A stretch of DNA of 64,000 bases from Castor canadensis (Eukaryota > Chordata > Mammalia > Rodentia > Castoridae), in NCBI RefSeq assembly GCF_047511655.1, contig NC_133390.1, positions 129,881,583 through 129,945,582 on the forward strand. Reading direction: 5' to 3'. The position numbers and the translations under genes are program-made. Within the stretch, counting starts at the first letter, position 1. Every line of letters begins with the position of its first letter. The notes beneath the pieces were generated by a model that was given only the letters and a program-made list of their open reading frames with translations, was not told the DNA's origin and ran no database searches. Positions 35,830-47,800 of the stretch are shown in pieces.

Positions 35830-36422
35830 TAATGTATAGATACTCTTTGAATGAAGAATTCAAATCTTAAGAATCTTCCTTAGAGGGAAAAAATCTCCCA
35901 AGTTGGAAGCCAAGTTCTGCCACAAGCTTTTGTTTATGTACAGCTTATAACAGGCTACTGTGCTGTTCTTAATATATCCGTACAGTCAACAACACGGAAA
36001 GACCCCCACGCCCTCTTCTAAAGTGCAGAGTAGACTATAAGGTAAGGAAGCTGATGATAACATATTACGTATTCCATAATCCATTTATGCAAAATATATC
36101 TATGGATTTATGGATATATATGCGTAGAGAATGGCTGAACACAAAAGTGATGGCAGTTTGGGTGGTAGTATTTTGGGAAAATTTTATTTTGTTCCTTTTT
36201 TATTTTGATAGCCTTCCCTTTTTTCCAGATGTCTCTATATATCTTATAATGTATATTTATTTTGAAAAGATAAGAAGAAACTTTCTTTAAAGAGTAGCTT
36301 TGGAGAACGAATTGTACATTTAGGCAAAATTGCATATCTGCATATTGTTTTTCAAGAGATGCTGGACAGTGGCCTGCAGTGAGGTTTCCAGTAAGATGCA
36401 AGTACTCTTGAAATATTAGCTG
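35830..36422. other. no gene seen
   Basis: The frame at 36054-36290 shows no motif. A minus-strand frame that runs on from the CA satellite is a repeat artefact. Confidence 0.5.
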
Positions 36423-36424
36423 TG

Positions 36425-36796
36425 CACACACATACACACACACACACATACATACACACACACACACATACACACACACATACACACACATACACACACA
36501 CATACACACACACATACACACACACACATACACACACACATACACACACATACACACACACATACACACACACATACATACACATACACACACATACACA
36601 CACACACACATACATACACACACACATACACACACATACACACACACATACACACACACACATACACACACACACACATACACACACACACATACACACA
36701 CACATACACACACACATACATACACATACACACACACACATACACACATACATACACATACACACACACACATACATACACACACACATACACACA

Positions 36797-36835
<39 letters not shown>

Positions 36836-36869
36836 ACACATACACACACACATACACACACACACACCT
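36425..36869. repeat. long (CA)n/(TACACA)n compound satellite with 60-bp higher-order units
   Basis: About 445 bp of CA repeat regularly interrupted by TA, making CACATA and CATACATA steps. The spacing of the TA interruptions is itself repeated: about 57 bp from 36461 recurs exactly 60 bp later, and the 'catacatacacatacac' motif recurs near 36575, 36715 and 36745. Alternating purine-pyrimidine sequence of this length can adopt Z-DNA. Frames of up to 251 codons on both strands are artefacts encoding Cys-Val or Thr-His repeats. Confidence 0.97.
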
Positions 36870-39800
36870 TACTTTCAGGTATGGAAAGCAAGTTTTAAAA
36901 TGCAGATAGTCCTACATGCCTTCACAGATGGATGGAAGCTGTTTTATTCTAGCACATCATTGATAGACCTTTTACTGTCAACTCATGATCATGTAGTCAA
37001 ATATATCATTCCAAGTTCTGATTGACTTGGTGACTTCTGTCTTCCTTTGTGTGAGAAAAGGGACAGTGTCCCTCTTGGGAGAAAGGTGACCTCAGTAATC
37101 GGAACAGAAGAAAGGCAGGAACCCAGCACAAAGTTTGGCACAGGTTGGGTAATTGTGCCGGGTATAAGTTACTTCCCTTCCTCCATGGACACCCCCGATG
37201 CTTCTGTTTTATTCTGTTTTCACTTCTAGGTTTATGATTTTTAAAAAATCATAAACACATTTTGGGGGTTCCATAGGGGAATGCTTCCTGCAGAGGCAGA
37301 ACTGATGAGTGACAGCACAAACATCCTGTATCATGTCCTCCAGGGTCCGTCCCTCTCCCCTGCCTATGTCCCCTGCCTAAGCCACACCAGAGCCATGGGC
37401 TTCTCAGGGCAGGGGTGCATGCAGAGAAGCATGGTGCTTGGGAAGCCACCAAATGCTAAGGATACTTCCGAATGACGGTATATCTAGCCAAGGGCTGCTG
37501 AAAAGAAGCACAACTCAGCAGCCTTCCTTGTCTTTTCCTGCACAGATCTCCAGTGACAGGTTTCTAAACCTCTCTTTAAGCTGTTTCCTGTGTCCCTTTT
37601 CATTGCCCCTACTCAGATTCCGATGCAGCTCCAAGAAAGTACTGAACATGTTTATTTCTAAGAAAATATCTTGGCCTGCATTTGCAGCAAAGCATCACTG
37701 TGCATGTGCAGGCCAGTGTTCCTTTGTGGTCTGCCTGTGAGAACTTGAGGGTTCATGAGATAATTGTCTTATCCTGCATGCAGCTGACTGCAGAGGAGAT
37801 GTTGCTGCCACAAGGGATCTGAGCCATCAGAACATTTGGTTTCTAGTCTCCCAAGTCGTCTTTGTTTTTGATCGTGACATTTCTTCATGCTCAGATGCAT
37901 ACGTGATGTAACATTCTTTGTTGATGTACTGAAATGTGTTTTGGAGTTATTTTGGCTTAGCACAAAATAAGAATGGGGCTCTCAACTTTTCTGGTTGAAA
38001 TGTTAATCTTGGTTTCTCCCCTGCTTTTCTGTACTATGTCTATTTGTAAAGCTTTAAACCCAAGACTGGTACTTAATAGACCTTAGCCACTTTTGTTGGA
38101 AACAGGGCAAATGAGAAATCTCTCTAGGGGATATGTGGGCCTTTCTTGAGGAGGGGAATATGCCCAAGGGGAGTTCCTTGCAGCCTAATTGTTGAGGAAT
38201 GGTGGAAGTTCAGCGGCATGGAAATTCTACTTCTCGCTTCAGCTGGAAAGGTGCTTATGAAGGTAGTTGGGCTATTCTAGCAATTTGCCTTATTTTGAAA
38301 ATCCAATTTAGGAGCTTCATTAAAGGGCACTAATTTAGTGTCTTAGGGGAATATGTGTTTTAAGGAGCTTGTCAACACAATCTTAGATGTTCACCAGTGT
38401 GTAGGTGAGCTCAACTCCCTAGGCTGGGGTTACCTAGTTACCTGCAAACTCCTGTATTTCAAACACAACACCAAATAAGCTCAAAGGTCCTCAGAGTAAC
38501 AGTACCTCCATCTTCTCCTATTACTGCCTCCTACACTTACAGTTAGGATGCTCTTGGTGAATCTCTGCCACTGCCACTGTCACTATGAGTCTGTCATGTA
38601 GAGGTCCAATAAGGAAGAAAATGGCCTTAGTGAGTTTAGTGGCAAGTTAGTATATGTCAGACCACAGCCCTTAAAAAATGGTACCATTTCAAATCATTTC
38701 AGGAAATACAAACACTTGTTGAATGCCTAGAAGAATATCTTATTGCTCACTACCTGCCTAAAATTCCCAAGAGTATATTTCAGTCCCACATTGGGACACA
38801 AAATTTTATAATTGGATAGTCGAATGTTAATTATCTACATGACCTAAAATAAACTTGTGCCTTCTGCAGTTCCTAGTTTGTTGACAAATATTATGAAAAA
38901 AGGTAGAAAATTTAGCCAAAGAAAATTAATGTTATTTTTCAGTATTCCCTCCATTTTCAAATATAGCTTAAGATCCATGAAATGTCACAATAATTTTTTT
39001 CATCATGTTTGTCTATATACTGTTAACAAATGGAAACATCCTGTTTTTTTTTCTTCTATAGAATCACTGGGGTTTTTATTAAGAATACTGATTGAGTTCT
39101 CCCTTCCCCTATTCAATGGTTACAATTTCTAATCCAATTTATAGGATTGAGTTTTTTTTTTTTTTTTTTGTGAATTCCCAGAGTGAAATCAAATTTGTTG
39201 TCAAAGGCTTGGGTTGAAAACACACTGTTAAGGTTTCCTATCCTCTGTTCAGAAGATGCCTCAGCATGGGCCTGTCCAGAAGAGAAATCAACACTGACCC
39301 TATTTTCATGCAGTCTCAGTTAAATGAATTTATGACATACACAACTTAGCACAATTACCCCTGGATAAAAGTAGTTTTTTTCTGAACATGACTTGAGATA
39401 AAGGAAAGATAAGTGAATTAGAAACACTTTTAAAAGTTTTCCATTAAGTCCCAAATGGCTGGAAAATGCTTATCAAAATGTTCTTATAGATAACCGAGTA
39501 GGAGTGATGGAAATACAGAGAAAAATGACAGTCCTGAATTCTTTAGGTTGGTTTCTCTGAAACCTTATACATAGTTGGAAAATAACTATTTATTCATCAA
39601 GGGCCAGTCTAACCTTATTCTATTTTACAGCATTTTCTAGAAGTATACATATAATTTAAGATTTAGAACCAATATCTGAACATACATAAACATGGCCATA
39701 CACCTGTCTGTGGAAGATATTTCTATAACAATGTGGAAACCACATCTCTTAATAAACAGTTTTCTAATGTCTGTCATTAGGAGTGGGTGAAATTAAAAAG

Positions 39801-40135
39801 ATGTGGGATTTTCCTAACATGGTTTATGCTAGTTATTTATTTGTTGTCTATTCAAATGGAGTTACCAATTGCAGCTGGTAAAAGTTGCTTTTTCTCCTCT
39901 TCAATTTATTGTGGGATGGGCGTTCATTGCAACAGATCCATACTTATTCAGTGTCTACATTTCAGAAGCTGAATTGGTGGATATTGTCAAAATGAGCTTT
40001 GGCAATTCCATGCAGGAGTGCACAAACTATAATTTTGCTGCACATTAATAACAACCTAGCAAAGAAGCCCAGATTCAAATGCCTTGCTCTCAGCTGGGGG
40101 CAGAAAGCTCGAGTGGAATATCTTGGCTGGTGACC
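36870..40135. other. no gene seen
   Basis: Contains a 27-bp palindrome at 37230-37256 and a T-run at about 39154-39169. Repeats become sparse here compared with 21-36 kb. No coding exon could be supported. Confidence 0.5.
37230..37256. repeat. perfect 13-bp-arm palindrome
   Basis: gtttatgattttt (37230-37242), one central A, then the exact reverse complement (37244-37256). No run of T follows in a way that suggests a function. Confidence 0.95.
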
Positions 40136-41198
40136 TATAATGTTGGAAAAGCAGCCTGTACAGTCATTCAGGAGGAGTAGGCGGTATTCCGGGAAATGTA
40201 TTCACAATCCTTCACTACGCTTTTTTTTTTTTTTGATAGTGTACCCTGAGACAATGAAAAAAAAAAGTGAATTACAGATAATAAAAATAGTACATCTCCA
40301 AAACAAATGGCAATGGCAACCCTTTTATTTCTTCAGGTGTCAGCTCTGTTCCCAGCCCCATCCCTACCCTGCCTGGGTTCTGCTGAACGAAGTGATTCTC
40401 CAGCAGCGCCCGGTGGGCAGCCAGCCTTGCACAGGGAGGACACTAGGGCTGCGCGGCCGGACTGGTGGTGTTGCTCACAGCCAAAGCCGAGCATCTCCAA
40501 GAGCTCTAGGCTGGGATTCTCGTGAGTGGGGTGAGGTGTTTTGCTGTGGGTTTTTCTCTGCAGAGTTGGTCTGAAGAGTGAGCAAAGAGGAAGGAAAGGG
40601 AAAGAGGCTCGCCAAGTGTCCCCAGGAGTCTAGGAGGCATCAAGAGCGGTACGCATGGGGCTGGGGCGCCTGGGCGGGCGGGAGCCTGCTGGCTGGGAGC
40701 AAGAGGCGGTGTGCAGGGGCCGGGGCAGCGCGCCAGTTTTCTCTGATTAATGATGCTCACGCTGCCTCGAGTGGCTCATGCGCTTTGTCTCCAGCCTTGG
40801 GGCCGCCTGAGAACGGCCGGGAATGGGGAGCGCAGGGCGCAGCAAGCAGGTGCCTGCACTCAGGCTTGGCCAGAGCCGGCCGCGGCTACCTCCCGGGTGC
40901 GGTGGATCAGGAACCCGGCGGCTGTGGGGCCACGTGCAACACGCGCGGTGCCCCTGCCCGGGCGGGGACCGGACGCACCCGCGGCTGCGGGGAGGAGCTG
41001 GGCGCCGCCCGGGAGCCGCGCCAGCCGCGTGGGAGGCACGGCCGGGCGGGGCAGGTGGCCCAAGCAGTCATTGGGGTGCGGGATCTGTGTCCATCGAGGC
41101 TGCTGAATCCAGTGGCACTGCAGAGGGACGGACAGGTGGAAGCAGCGGGACAGCCTGAGAGAGGGAGGACAGCCAGCAGAGAGAGGGAGCACTCAGGA

Positions 41199-41227
41199 AA
41201 GAGAGAGAGAGAGAGACAGAGAGAGAG
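41199..41227 (+). repeat. GA-rich purine tract in the leader
   Basis: (GA)n with one ACA interruption. GA tracts near mammalian start sites are often length-variable. Confidence 0.85.
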
Positions 41228-41502
41228 CGCCAGCCAGCCCCGCGCGCTCCCTCTCTGCAGACTCCCAGTGACCAAGGGAAGTGAGGGGCCAGGGCAGAGT
41301 AGGAAAGATCTGCGGGAACCGACCGCGGGAAGACGGACCCCGCATTGCTTGGTGGACCGAGGGACCTAGAGGGGAGGACAGACCGACGCGAGGACTGACA
41401 GCCGGCTAGAGCGGCAGCTTGGAGAGCAGAGCACAGCAGAGCGAGGCACCCGCGCTGAGCGGCCAGACTGACCGGCAGACAGCCAGACACACAGAAGAGC
41501 AG

Positions 41503-41544
41503 ATGGACAGAAACGCGGGCCCGGGCGAGGCACTCGCTCGCTAG
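41503..41544 (+). CDS. upstream ORF 1 (13 codons)
   Basis: ATG with A at -3 relative context 'agcagATGG' and a stop TAG after 13 codons (peptide MDRNAGPGEALAR). If the leader is transcribed through here, it could reduce translation of the main frame. No protein function is implied. Confidence 0.35.
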   Translation: MDRNAGPGEALAR

Positions 41545-41554
41545 CTCGCTTTCC

Positions 41555-41605
41555 ATGGCCAGCGGGCAGAGGCGGCGCCGCAGCCTTGGAGCGCATCCTG
41601 AGTAA
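41555..41605 (+). CDS. upstream ORF 2 (16 codons)
   Basis: ATG in context 'tttccATGG' with G at +4, ending TAA. The peptide is short and Arg-rich (MASGQRRRRSLGAHPE). It lies 10 bases after uORF 1, so reinitiation between the two is unlikely. Role in translation control is inferred only. Confidence 0.35.
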   Translation: MASGQRRRRSLGAHPE

Positions 41606-41852
41606 CGGCCACCCGGGGCCGCAGCCAGCGCTGTCCCCTCAACGCTGGCTGCCACTGCTGCGCGCGGAACCCAGCCCGCACGCAGAACCCTCATTTTATT
41701 AGCAGTTAAATAAATCTACCAAGGAACAACAAAAAAGGCAAGCCAACACCGAGCCAAACCAATCCTTAAGAAACAATAATATTAATAAAACCCAAAAAAC
41801 TAAATCAACCAAGGCACCGAGACGCTGGTGGTGTATCAACTGTTCTGTCCAG

Positions 41853-44800
41853 GTAATAAGACGTCCGACATGAGCATGGCACATCTTTTGTGGATTGTTT
41901 TTTCCTTCTGCCATAAGTCTGTGCTTTTCTTTTGAACTGTTTGTTTCTCGTGTGTGTTTCTTCATAGTGTGTGTAGAAAGCTGATGTTATCTGTGTACTG
42001 TGTTTTTATGTGTTGTGGAGGAATGGGTGGGCTTCCCTTCCCCCAAATCAGGCAGAAATGGAAAGCTGGAAGTAAATTGAAAAAGGGCAGTGCTTTTCAT
42101 CACCTAAGTTAACAGTGATTTGTGTAGATTTCATGGTAGGAAGTTTGGAATGCTCTTATTTTTTTTTTTTTTGGAAAGAAAACTCTATTAGAAGGTAGAA
42201 AGTTATAATCAGTTTGTCCTGGCAGGACTGAGATCATGGGTCCCAAGAAGTTGGGTTGGTGGGGGGAGAGATTTTGTTTTATTTGTACTTGTTTGAAGTC
42301 TGTCTCATGACAATGTCCATTTGAAGGTCTTATGTCTCTGGTTGTAGATTTGTAAATATGGTAATAGAATTGAGTGGAACCAGACAGGTGTTTTTAAAAA
42401 GTTTCTGGGGAAGAACAATTGACTCAGTGTTTATGATACATAGAAATAAAGCTGGAGAGGGCATGTCAACTCCTCTAGTTCAGAACTTGATCACCTTGGA
42501 AGATACAGGATAAGGACACAGTTTAAGTTAAAAAGGAAAAACAGAGGGAAATGAAGCTTATAGGAATGAGAAGATGAGAGGTAAAGGTAGCGGGAATGCC
42601 TTTCTTGAGCATGTATCTAGAGTGTAGATAACCATTTGCTTTCAGATTTTTAAGTGTATTGATATGACACCAGCTTCTTCAAACAAGAGTAACATTCCCT
42701 GAAGTTAAAATGAATCTGTATAAAATTGTGCTCAAATGCAGAATAAATCAAAATGATTCTCACCCCTTCCTCACCTGCTTCAGGAATCAAAGCTGCTGTG
42801 ATTGTTTTAAGTAAGTAGAGAAGTGGAGATGGCAGGAAATTGTTTTTTATTTGGTAAAAGTCAGAATGCCATTGATGCAGATTTTAAAAGAAGTGTGCCT
42901 AGTCCTTTGATCCACTATATTTGTGTTAGCACAGGGCTTGAATGTCTTAATAGGATTTTAGCTAATGTCATTTTCATGAAAAACAGTCATTTGGAAGCTG
43001 AGAGCTCTATCTGTGCTGTGTTTTATTTGAAGAGCAAATGATCTGCTGTCTGAATAGGAATGCTTCTGCCGCATCCTAACAAGGGGCTGTATGTGAGAGA
43101 TCATGTGTGTTTAATATAGGTTTTCAAGGTATGCATTCCTTTACTTTTGATCCTGTATTTCCTTCGTCATCACATTATTTTACTTTTTAACATTTTAACT
43201 AACAGGATAATTTTTAATTTTCTAGAGAAAGAGTTTAGTTGTTTTCTTTGAGGGATGTACTTCCTGATCCCAGAAGAATAATTTATTACTGTCTTTGCTT
43301 TATCTATATTATTATGTTTTGATGTAAACGCAATTTTAAAGATGTTTAGACTACTGTGAATACATCTTAATTTATCCTTTCTGGGCTTGATTTATGTCAT
43401 TTGAAAGATGAAATTAAGTGACTCTGGATGAATGCTTATTTAACAGAATACTTTGGCTGAGACATATTTAAAGAAACTTACACAGCTCCAGAAATTGACT
43501 TTCAGCTTGTTCAGTGACTTAATTTCACTCCATGCTAATTTCTCTTTTACCAAATTCAGCTCAGACCCAGACAGGTCTGTGTGTGCTGCTGGCTTCGCAA
43601 ATTGCTGATCTCACAGTGAGTGACTTTTTCTCTCAGATCCCAATTGAGTATGGTTACCTTGAGAACTGTGGCATTAGCTCTGTGAGAGCATGCTCCGCTG
43701 GGGAGTTCTGTGCAGTCTATTTTTAATGCTATTTAATGAAGGAGCAAGCTCCTCACTCCGCAATAAAGGAAGCATGAGGAAAGACAGCAGTGCGTTGGTT
43801 ATGAATACTGCAGAAGGATGTCTGGGAAGGTAAAGACTGGCTGCTGGTGTGGTGATTTGAAGTAGGTCCTAACATTGTATGAAGGAATCAACTGATTTTA
43901 GTGAGAGGATTATACACAAATAGTTTTATAAATGTTTCCAAACTCTTTTCACTAGTTCGTTCTTAGAAAGAAGACGAAATAATTTGAGTTCCTTAAAACT
44001 TGAAGGGCATACTAACTAAGGAGTTCCTGTATGCATACTATTTTTAATACAAACTGTAAGAATCTTGTATAGTGAGAAGTACAGAAATAATTTCAAATTC
44101 CTAAAACACTGTTTCAGCAGATGGTTTCGAGCTTATAAAATATCTGGGAATAAAATAAACAACATCTTAAAATACAATGATAACCTGAAGTTCTGCCTTG
44201 TAAATTGTTTCATTTTCTTTTATGAACTTGGAATCTTGGTCCAGAATTGTGGCAACTAAGTGAAACAGGAAGTTTTGTTTGAACTTAATAGGCTGTTTGA
44301 GTTGTTTTCACTCCTTAACTTTGAGAAAAACATCACAGATTGTCTTTCTAAGGCTAAATATTTAAAAAATATAGATCACAGAGGCAGTGTCGAGAACTTT
44401 GGGTTTGTTACAGAAAGAGGAGCGAAATATCTTAACATTGTCATGTGTAAGGTGCAAGAAGCCAGCTCTCTGCAACATTTTGCATATATACAGAACACCT
44501 GTCTTGAGGTAAAAAGTGAGACTGTTCAACCAGAAAAGTCTCCTTTGCTCATTTTCATATTAACAACATGCTGTAATCCAGTAACTTTTTTGTCTGTGTG
44601 AAGCTAATCAGACAAAAAGCTTAAGTAGTTTTTAAATTCATAAAACAGAATGTGAGCAGTTTATATTAAATGGAGAGGTAAGTAATATATTTATTAATGA
44701 AGCCGTTAGACCATACTAAGGTTGATCTGGATTTTTCCCATGTCCATGGGAAAATAAAATCCCTAAAATAAAATATTAAGGGAAATATGTTGTAAGGAGA

Positions 44801-47800
44801 TCCTGTGATATTTTTTTGTTGTTGTTTGTCTTTTCAACTTGATACTTCTGTTAGAGCAAAATCACCCACACTGGCTATAGAATTTCCCTTAGTGGGCAGT
44901 CATTTGGATCCCAATGCTGATGCCTTTCTCAAGCCTTTCAAGTCAGTGAGCATTCTCATCTGAATTCAATGTGCATTTTGTGTTGGACAAGACAATGATA
45001 AGCTACCTGAACAGAGCGTGGACTGAGTCAGCCAGTGAAGGTACAATGTACAACAGAGCCAGATGTGAATATGATTGAGACTTAGACTTAGAATGAGGAG
45101 ACAGTTTGAACGCTATAGGATCAGAAACTGCAAATTAACTGTTTGCATATTAGTCAGTTTAATGCGGATGTGGTTTGTGACAAGGTTAGGGAGGAACGTG
45201 GGGCTTAAAAGTGCTGTGGACACCAAAACCATCTCTTTAAAAGGTAAGTACTGGCATCATTCTAACTGGGACCACACGGTGGTAGCATGTTTAGAAATTT
45301 GTAAATCTGGTGGAATCACAAAAAGAATTGGCTTCCCTAAAAATTTATTGAATCACCTGGGAAGTTTGGGGGTATTTTAAGTCATTGATGATGCACTTAT
45401 GAAATATGTACTTCCTCTCTTAAGAAAAAAAGACCTTTATTTTTTTAGGAAGTATATGATTCTAGATGTTCTACATTTCTCTGGACTTTGCTTTCTTGAC
45501 TATTTCACTTTCATTTCATGTTAAACATTAAAAATGGGTTTTAAGCAGTGATATAAATAAGTGCTGAGGGACTGAAGGTAATAAAAGAATACTGGCAAGA
45601 TGCATGTCCTGTGACTGGACCTGTTTTTCTCAAGATATATTTGCTTTTGAGTGTTAGTTCCTTTTAAGATGCTTTATGCCAAGTTCTAATAAATTGATTT
45701 TTTTCAGCACCTCACTCTTATAATTTAGCTTAATTTGGTTCATGTTAGATTAATATTGGCCCTAGATATCAAAGTATTTATTGTTTGTATTTGCATCACA
45801 GCCATTTCATTTCTATGAGGATTAGATATGAGCTAAGATATGAAGTATTTCAATTATATGCACACTAAGCTTGATGAAGAATCAAGTACTTGAAATACAG
45901 TATCAAATTCATTCCACAGTTTTTAATATTAGCAGCTTTGTTATCTTATGGTCTCAAAATCCTCTGTGGTCTAACAGTATTTTTCGTAGGGCATAAAATG
46001 TGCATGCTATATATTTTTGATGCCACTTTCTCTAAAATTATTGGGACATGTCTGTGCTTTGGGAAAAAGCTGTGCAGGCAACCCCAAAAGTGAATTAAAA
46101 TAATTACATTGGAGCAAAGGAAGGGATATTGAAAAACAAAGGAGTTGGCTTGAATATACCAAACTCATCTGTACTTTCAGATTGAATCCTCAGCATCAAT
46201 TATGATTCTCTTTTGTAGCTGCCAGCATAGACCTTAGCATTGCCAGGTGGAATGTTAACCACTGTCTGTGCACAATAGATCAAAAATTTTTTTTTAATTT
46301 CTCTATGCACTTTTCCAAAGAAAACCTCTCTGGCAGTTTTTATAACCCCCACTTGATACACATGATAATGCGGCAGGTTTATAAGATCTTTATGTTTTAG
46401 ATTCAAAATTAGGATTAAATTGCAATTGTGACTTATCAAAATACTGAAAGATTAATCCAGAATCATCTCACTCAAGGCATATATTCATAATTATTCCTCA
46501 GTCATAAATTTATAGAACATTTAAAAGGTTACATTTGTTCCTCTTATTAGCAACAAGAAATCATTTCATTTCTCTTGGTGAAGTGGTCGACTTTTACAAA
46601 CAGGCCTTATACTACATTCTCAAATTGTACGCTACTTCAAAATCATACAACAATTCTTAATCTAGAAATCCGCTGTGGACAACATATGAATATTAAAATG
46701 GAAGCACTTCTTTAAATATCAACGTTTTAAACTAAAACTAAATTGTACTTAGTATTTTTAGTTTAAAGGGAAGATTCAAGATCTTTTTCTACTACTGCAA
46801 CAATCAGATCATTTTTTAATTTCAAAAATTTTGGCAAATTCTGTAGAGGTTTATTTGGCATAGCGTGGGTTATGTTTCCACACAGAATCACATAATATAA
46901 TAGAGTCATTTTTCTGCAGCTTTTTTTCTGAGACCATTGAGCCTAACTGGCTTATCTACCTAGATCAGTTCAGGGTTTTCCCAGTTCCTTGTTTAGGGAC
47001 ATGGAAAAGAAAAACTCAGTGGCTCTACAACCAAATTTAGTGCTAGAATTCTTCACAAGGAAGAAAAGCATTCTTTTCCTCTGTATTGCTTCTTTATTAT
47101 ACTGTACTTGGAATAAGAGTCAGCTCATCTCTTGAAAAACAGAAACCAGAAGAATAGTTTTCAAATACTTAGCACATTTCCTTCTAATTGCCAAGATAAC
47201 AGCACTGTTCAGAATATTCTAGTACAAAGACTTGTACATTAAAGAGAAAAAGAAGTTAATGAATGCTGATTTATTGTAAAACTAGTTGAAATTAAGAATC
47301 AAGGTAAGAAAGTGATGTAAAACATTTCAGTGTCTTTAAAGAACAAAATTGAACATTGGTTTTTTTAAAGTTTTATGGTTCTATAAATTGAACAAATTAT
47401 CCTTTGACATGTAAATCAGATGGCCCAGGGATCATCCTCTTCTAATCTTTCAAGTCCTTTCAGGAGATCCCTTCATGATCACACTGATCTAGAAAGTCAA
47501 GTATTAATCAGCAGAAGGTGAAGGAGGTGTAGGTTAACTCACCGAAATTCAGAGACATTTAGAGTTGTTTAACTTTTATTTGCCCATAAACTCAATGGAA
47601 AAATAAAAAGCTATAAAATTGATTTTGTAGCTTTTTATATGTTCCTAAAACCACAAGATAAAATCCTCATATGAAGATACTATGCATTTATAGGAGACAC
47701 TCTATTGATATTTTTTCTTAGCATTTTGTTTGTCAATATGGATGTACCTTTGGTGGAAATCCCAGGGTTGCTAGCATCTAATTTTTATTTACTCTTCAAA

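Larger units (their letters stand above)
40560..41690 (+). promoter_or_regulatory. CpG island / promoter region
   Basis: The only GC-rich, CpG-dense block in the window, sharply different from its AT-rich flanks. Visible sites are GC boxes (gggcgggcggg at 40672-40682, gggcgggg at 40960-40967, gggcggggc at 41044-41052), an E-box CACGTG at 40931-40936 and an inverted CCAAT (attgg) at 41070-41074. No convincing TATA box was found, so dispersed initiation is expected. A GA-rich tract (41199-41227) lies downstream of the GC boxes. The transcription start cannot be fixed from sequence. The long open frames on both strands reflect GC-rich composition and do not resemble known proteins. Confidence 0.8.
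41075..41852 (+). other. probable noncoding first exon (5' UTR), gene not identified
   Basis: The left end is a guess. The right end is set by a good donor, cag|gtaataag, at 41852/41853. The last 160 bp of the exon is AT-rich with stops in all three frames and no ATG, so it cannot carry coding sequence into the splice site. Two small ATG-started frames lie inside (41503-41544 and 41555-41605). A purine-rich, uORF-bearing leader spliced far from its coding exons is common in long neuronal or developmental genes, but that is inference. I do not recognise the gene. Plus strand is chosen because of the donor. Confidence 0.5.

Noticed and set aside
36425..36869. CRISPR-like array of regularly spaced repeats
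   Set aside because: There are no distinct spacers. It is a simple-sequence satellite in a mammalian genome.
36108..36898. Open frames up to 251 codons on both strands across the CA satellite
   Set aside because: They translate to Cys-Val-Tyr or Thr-His-Ile repeats fixed by the CA/TA microsatellite and extend on both strands and in several frames.
40321..40450. Possible acceptor (ttttatttcttcag) and upstream exon before the CpG island
   Set aside because: No upstream donor or transcript evidence; common pyrimidine-rich chance match.
40578..41369. 263-codon frame on the plus strand in the CpG island
   Set aside because: GC-rich sequence has few stops. The product is low-complexity, opposite-strand frames are equally long (41694-41068), and it matches no family I know.
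41068..41694. 208-codon frame on the minus strand
   Set aside because: Same reason: complement of the purine-rich leader, giving Ser/Leu-rich low-complexity translation.
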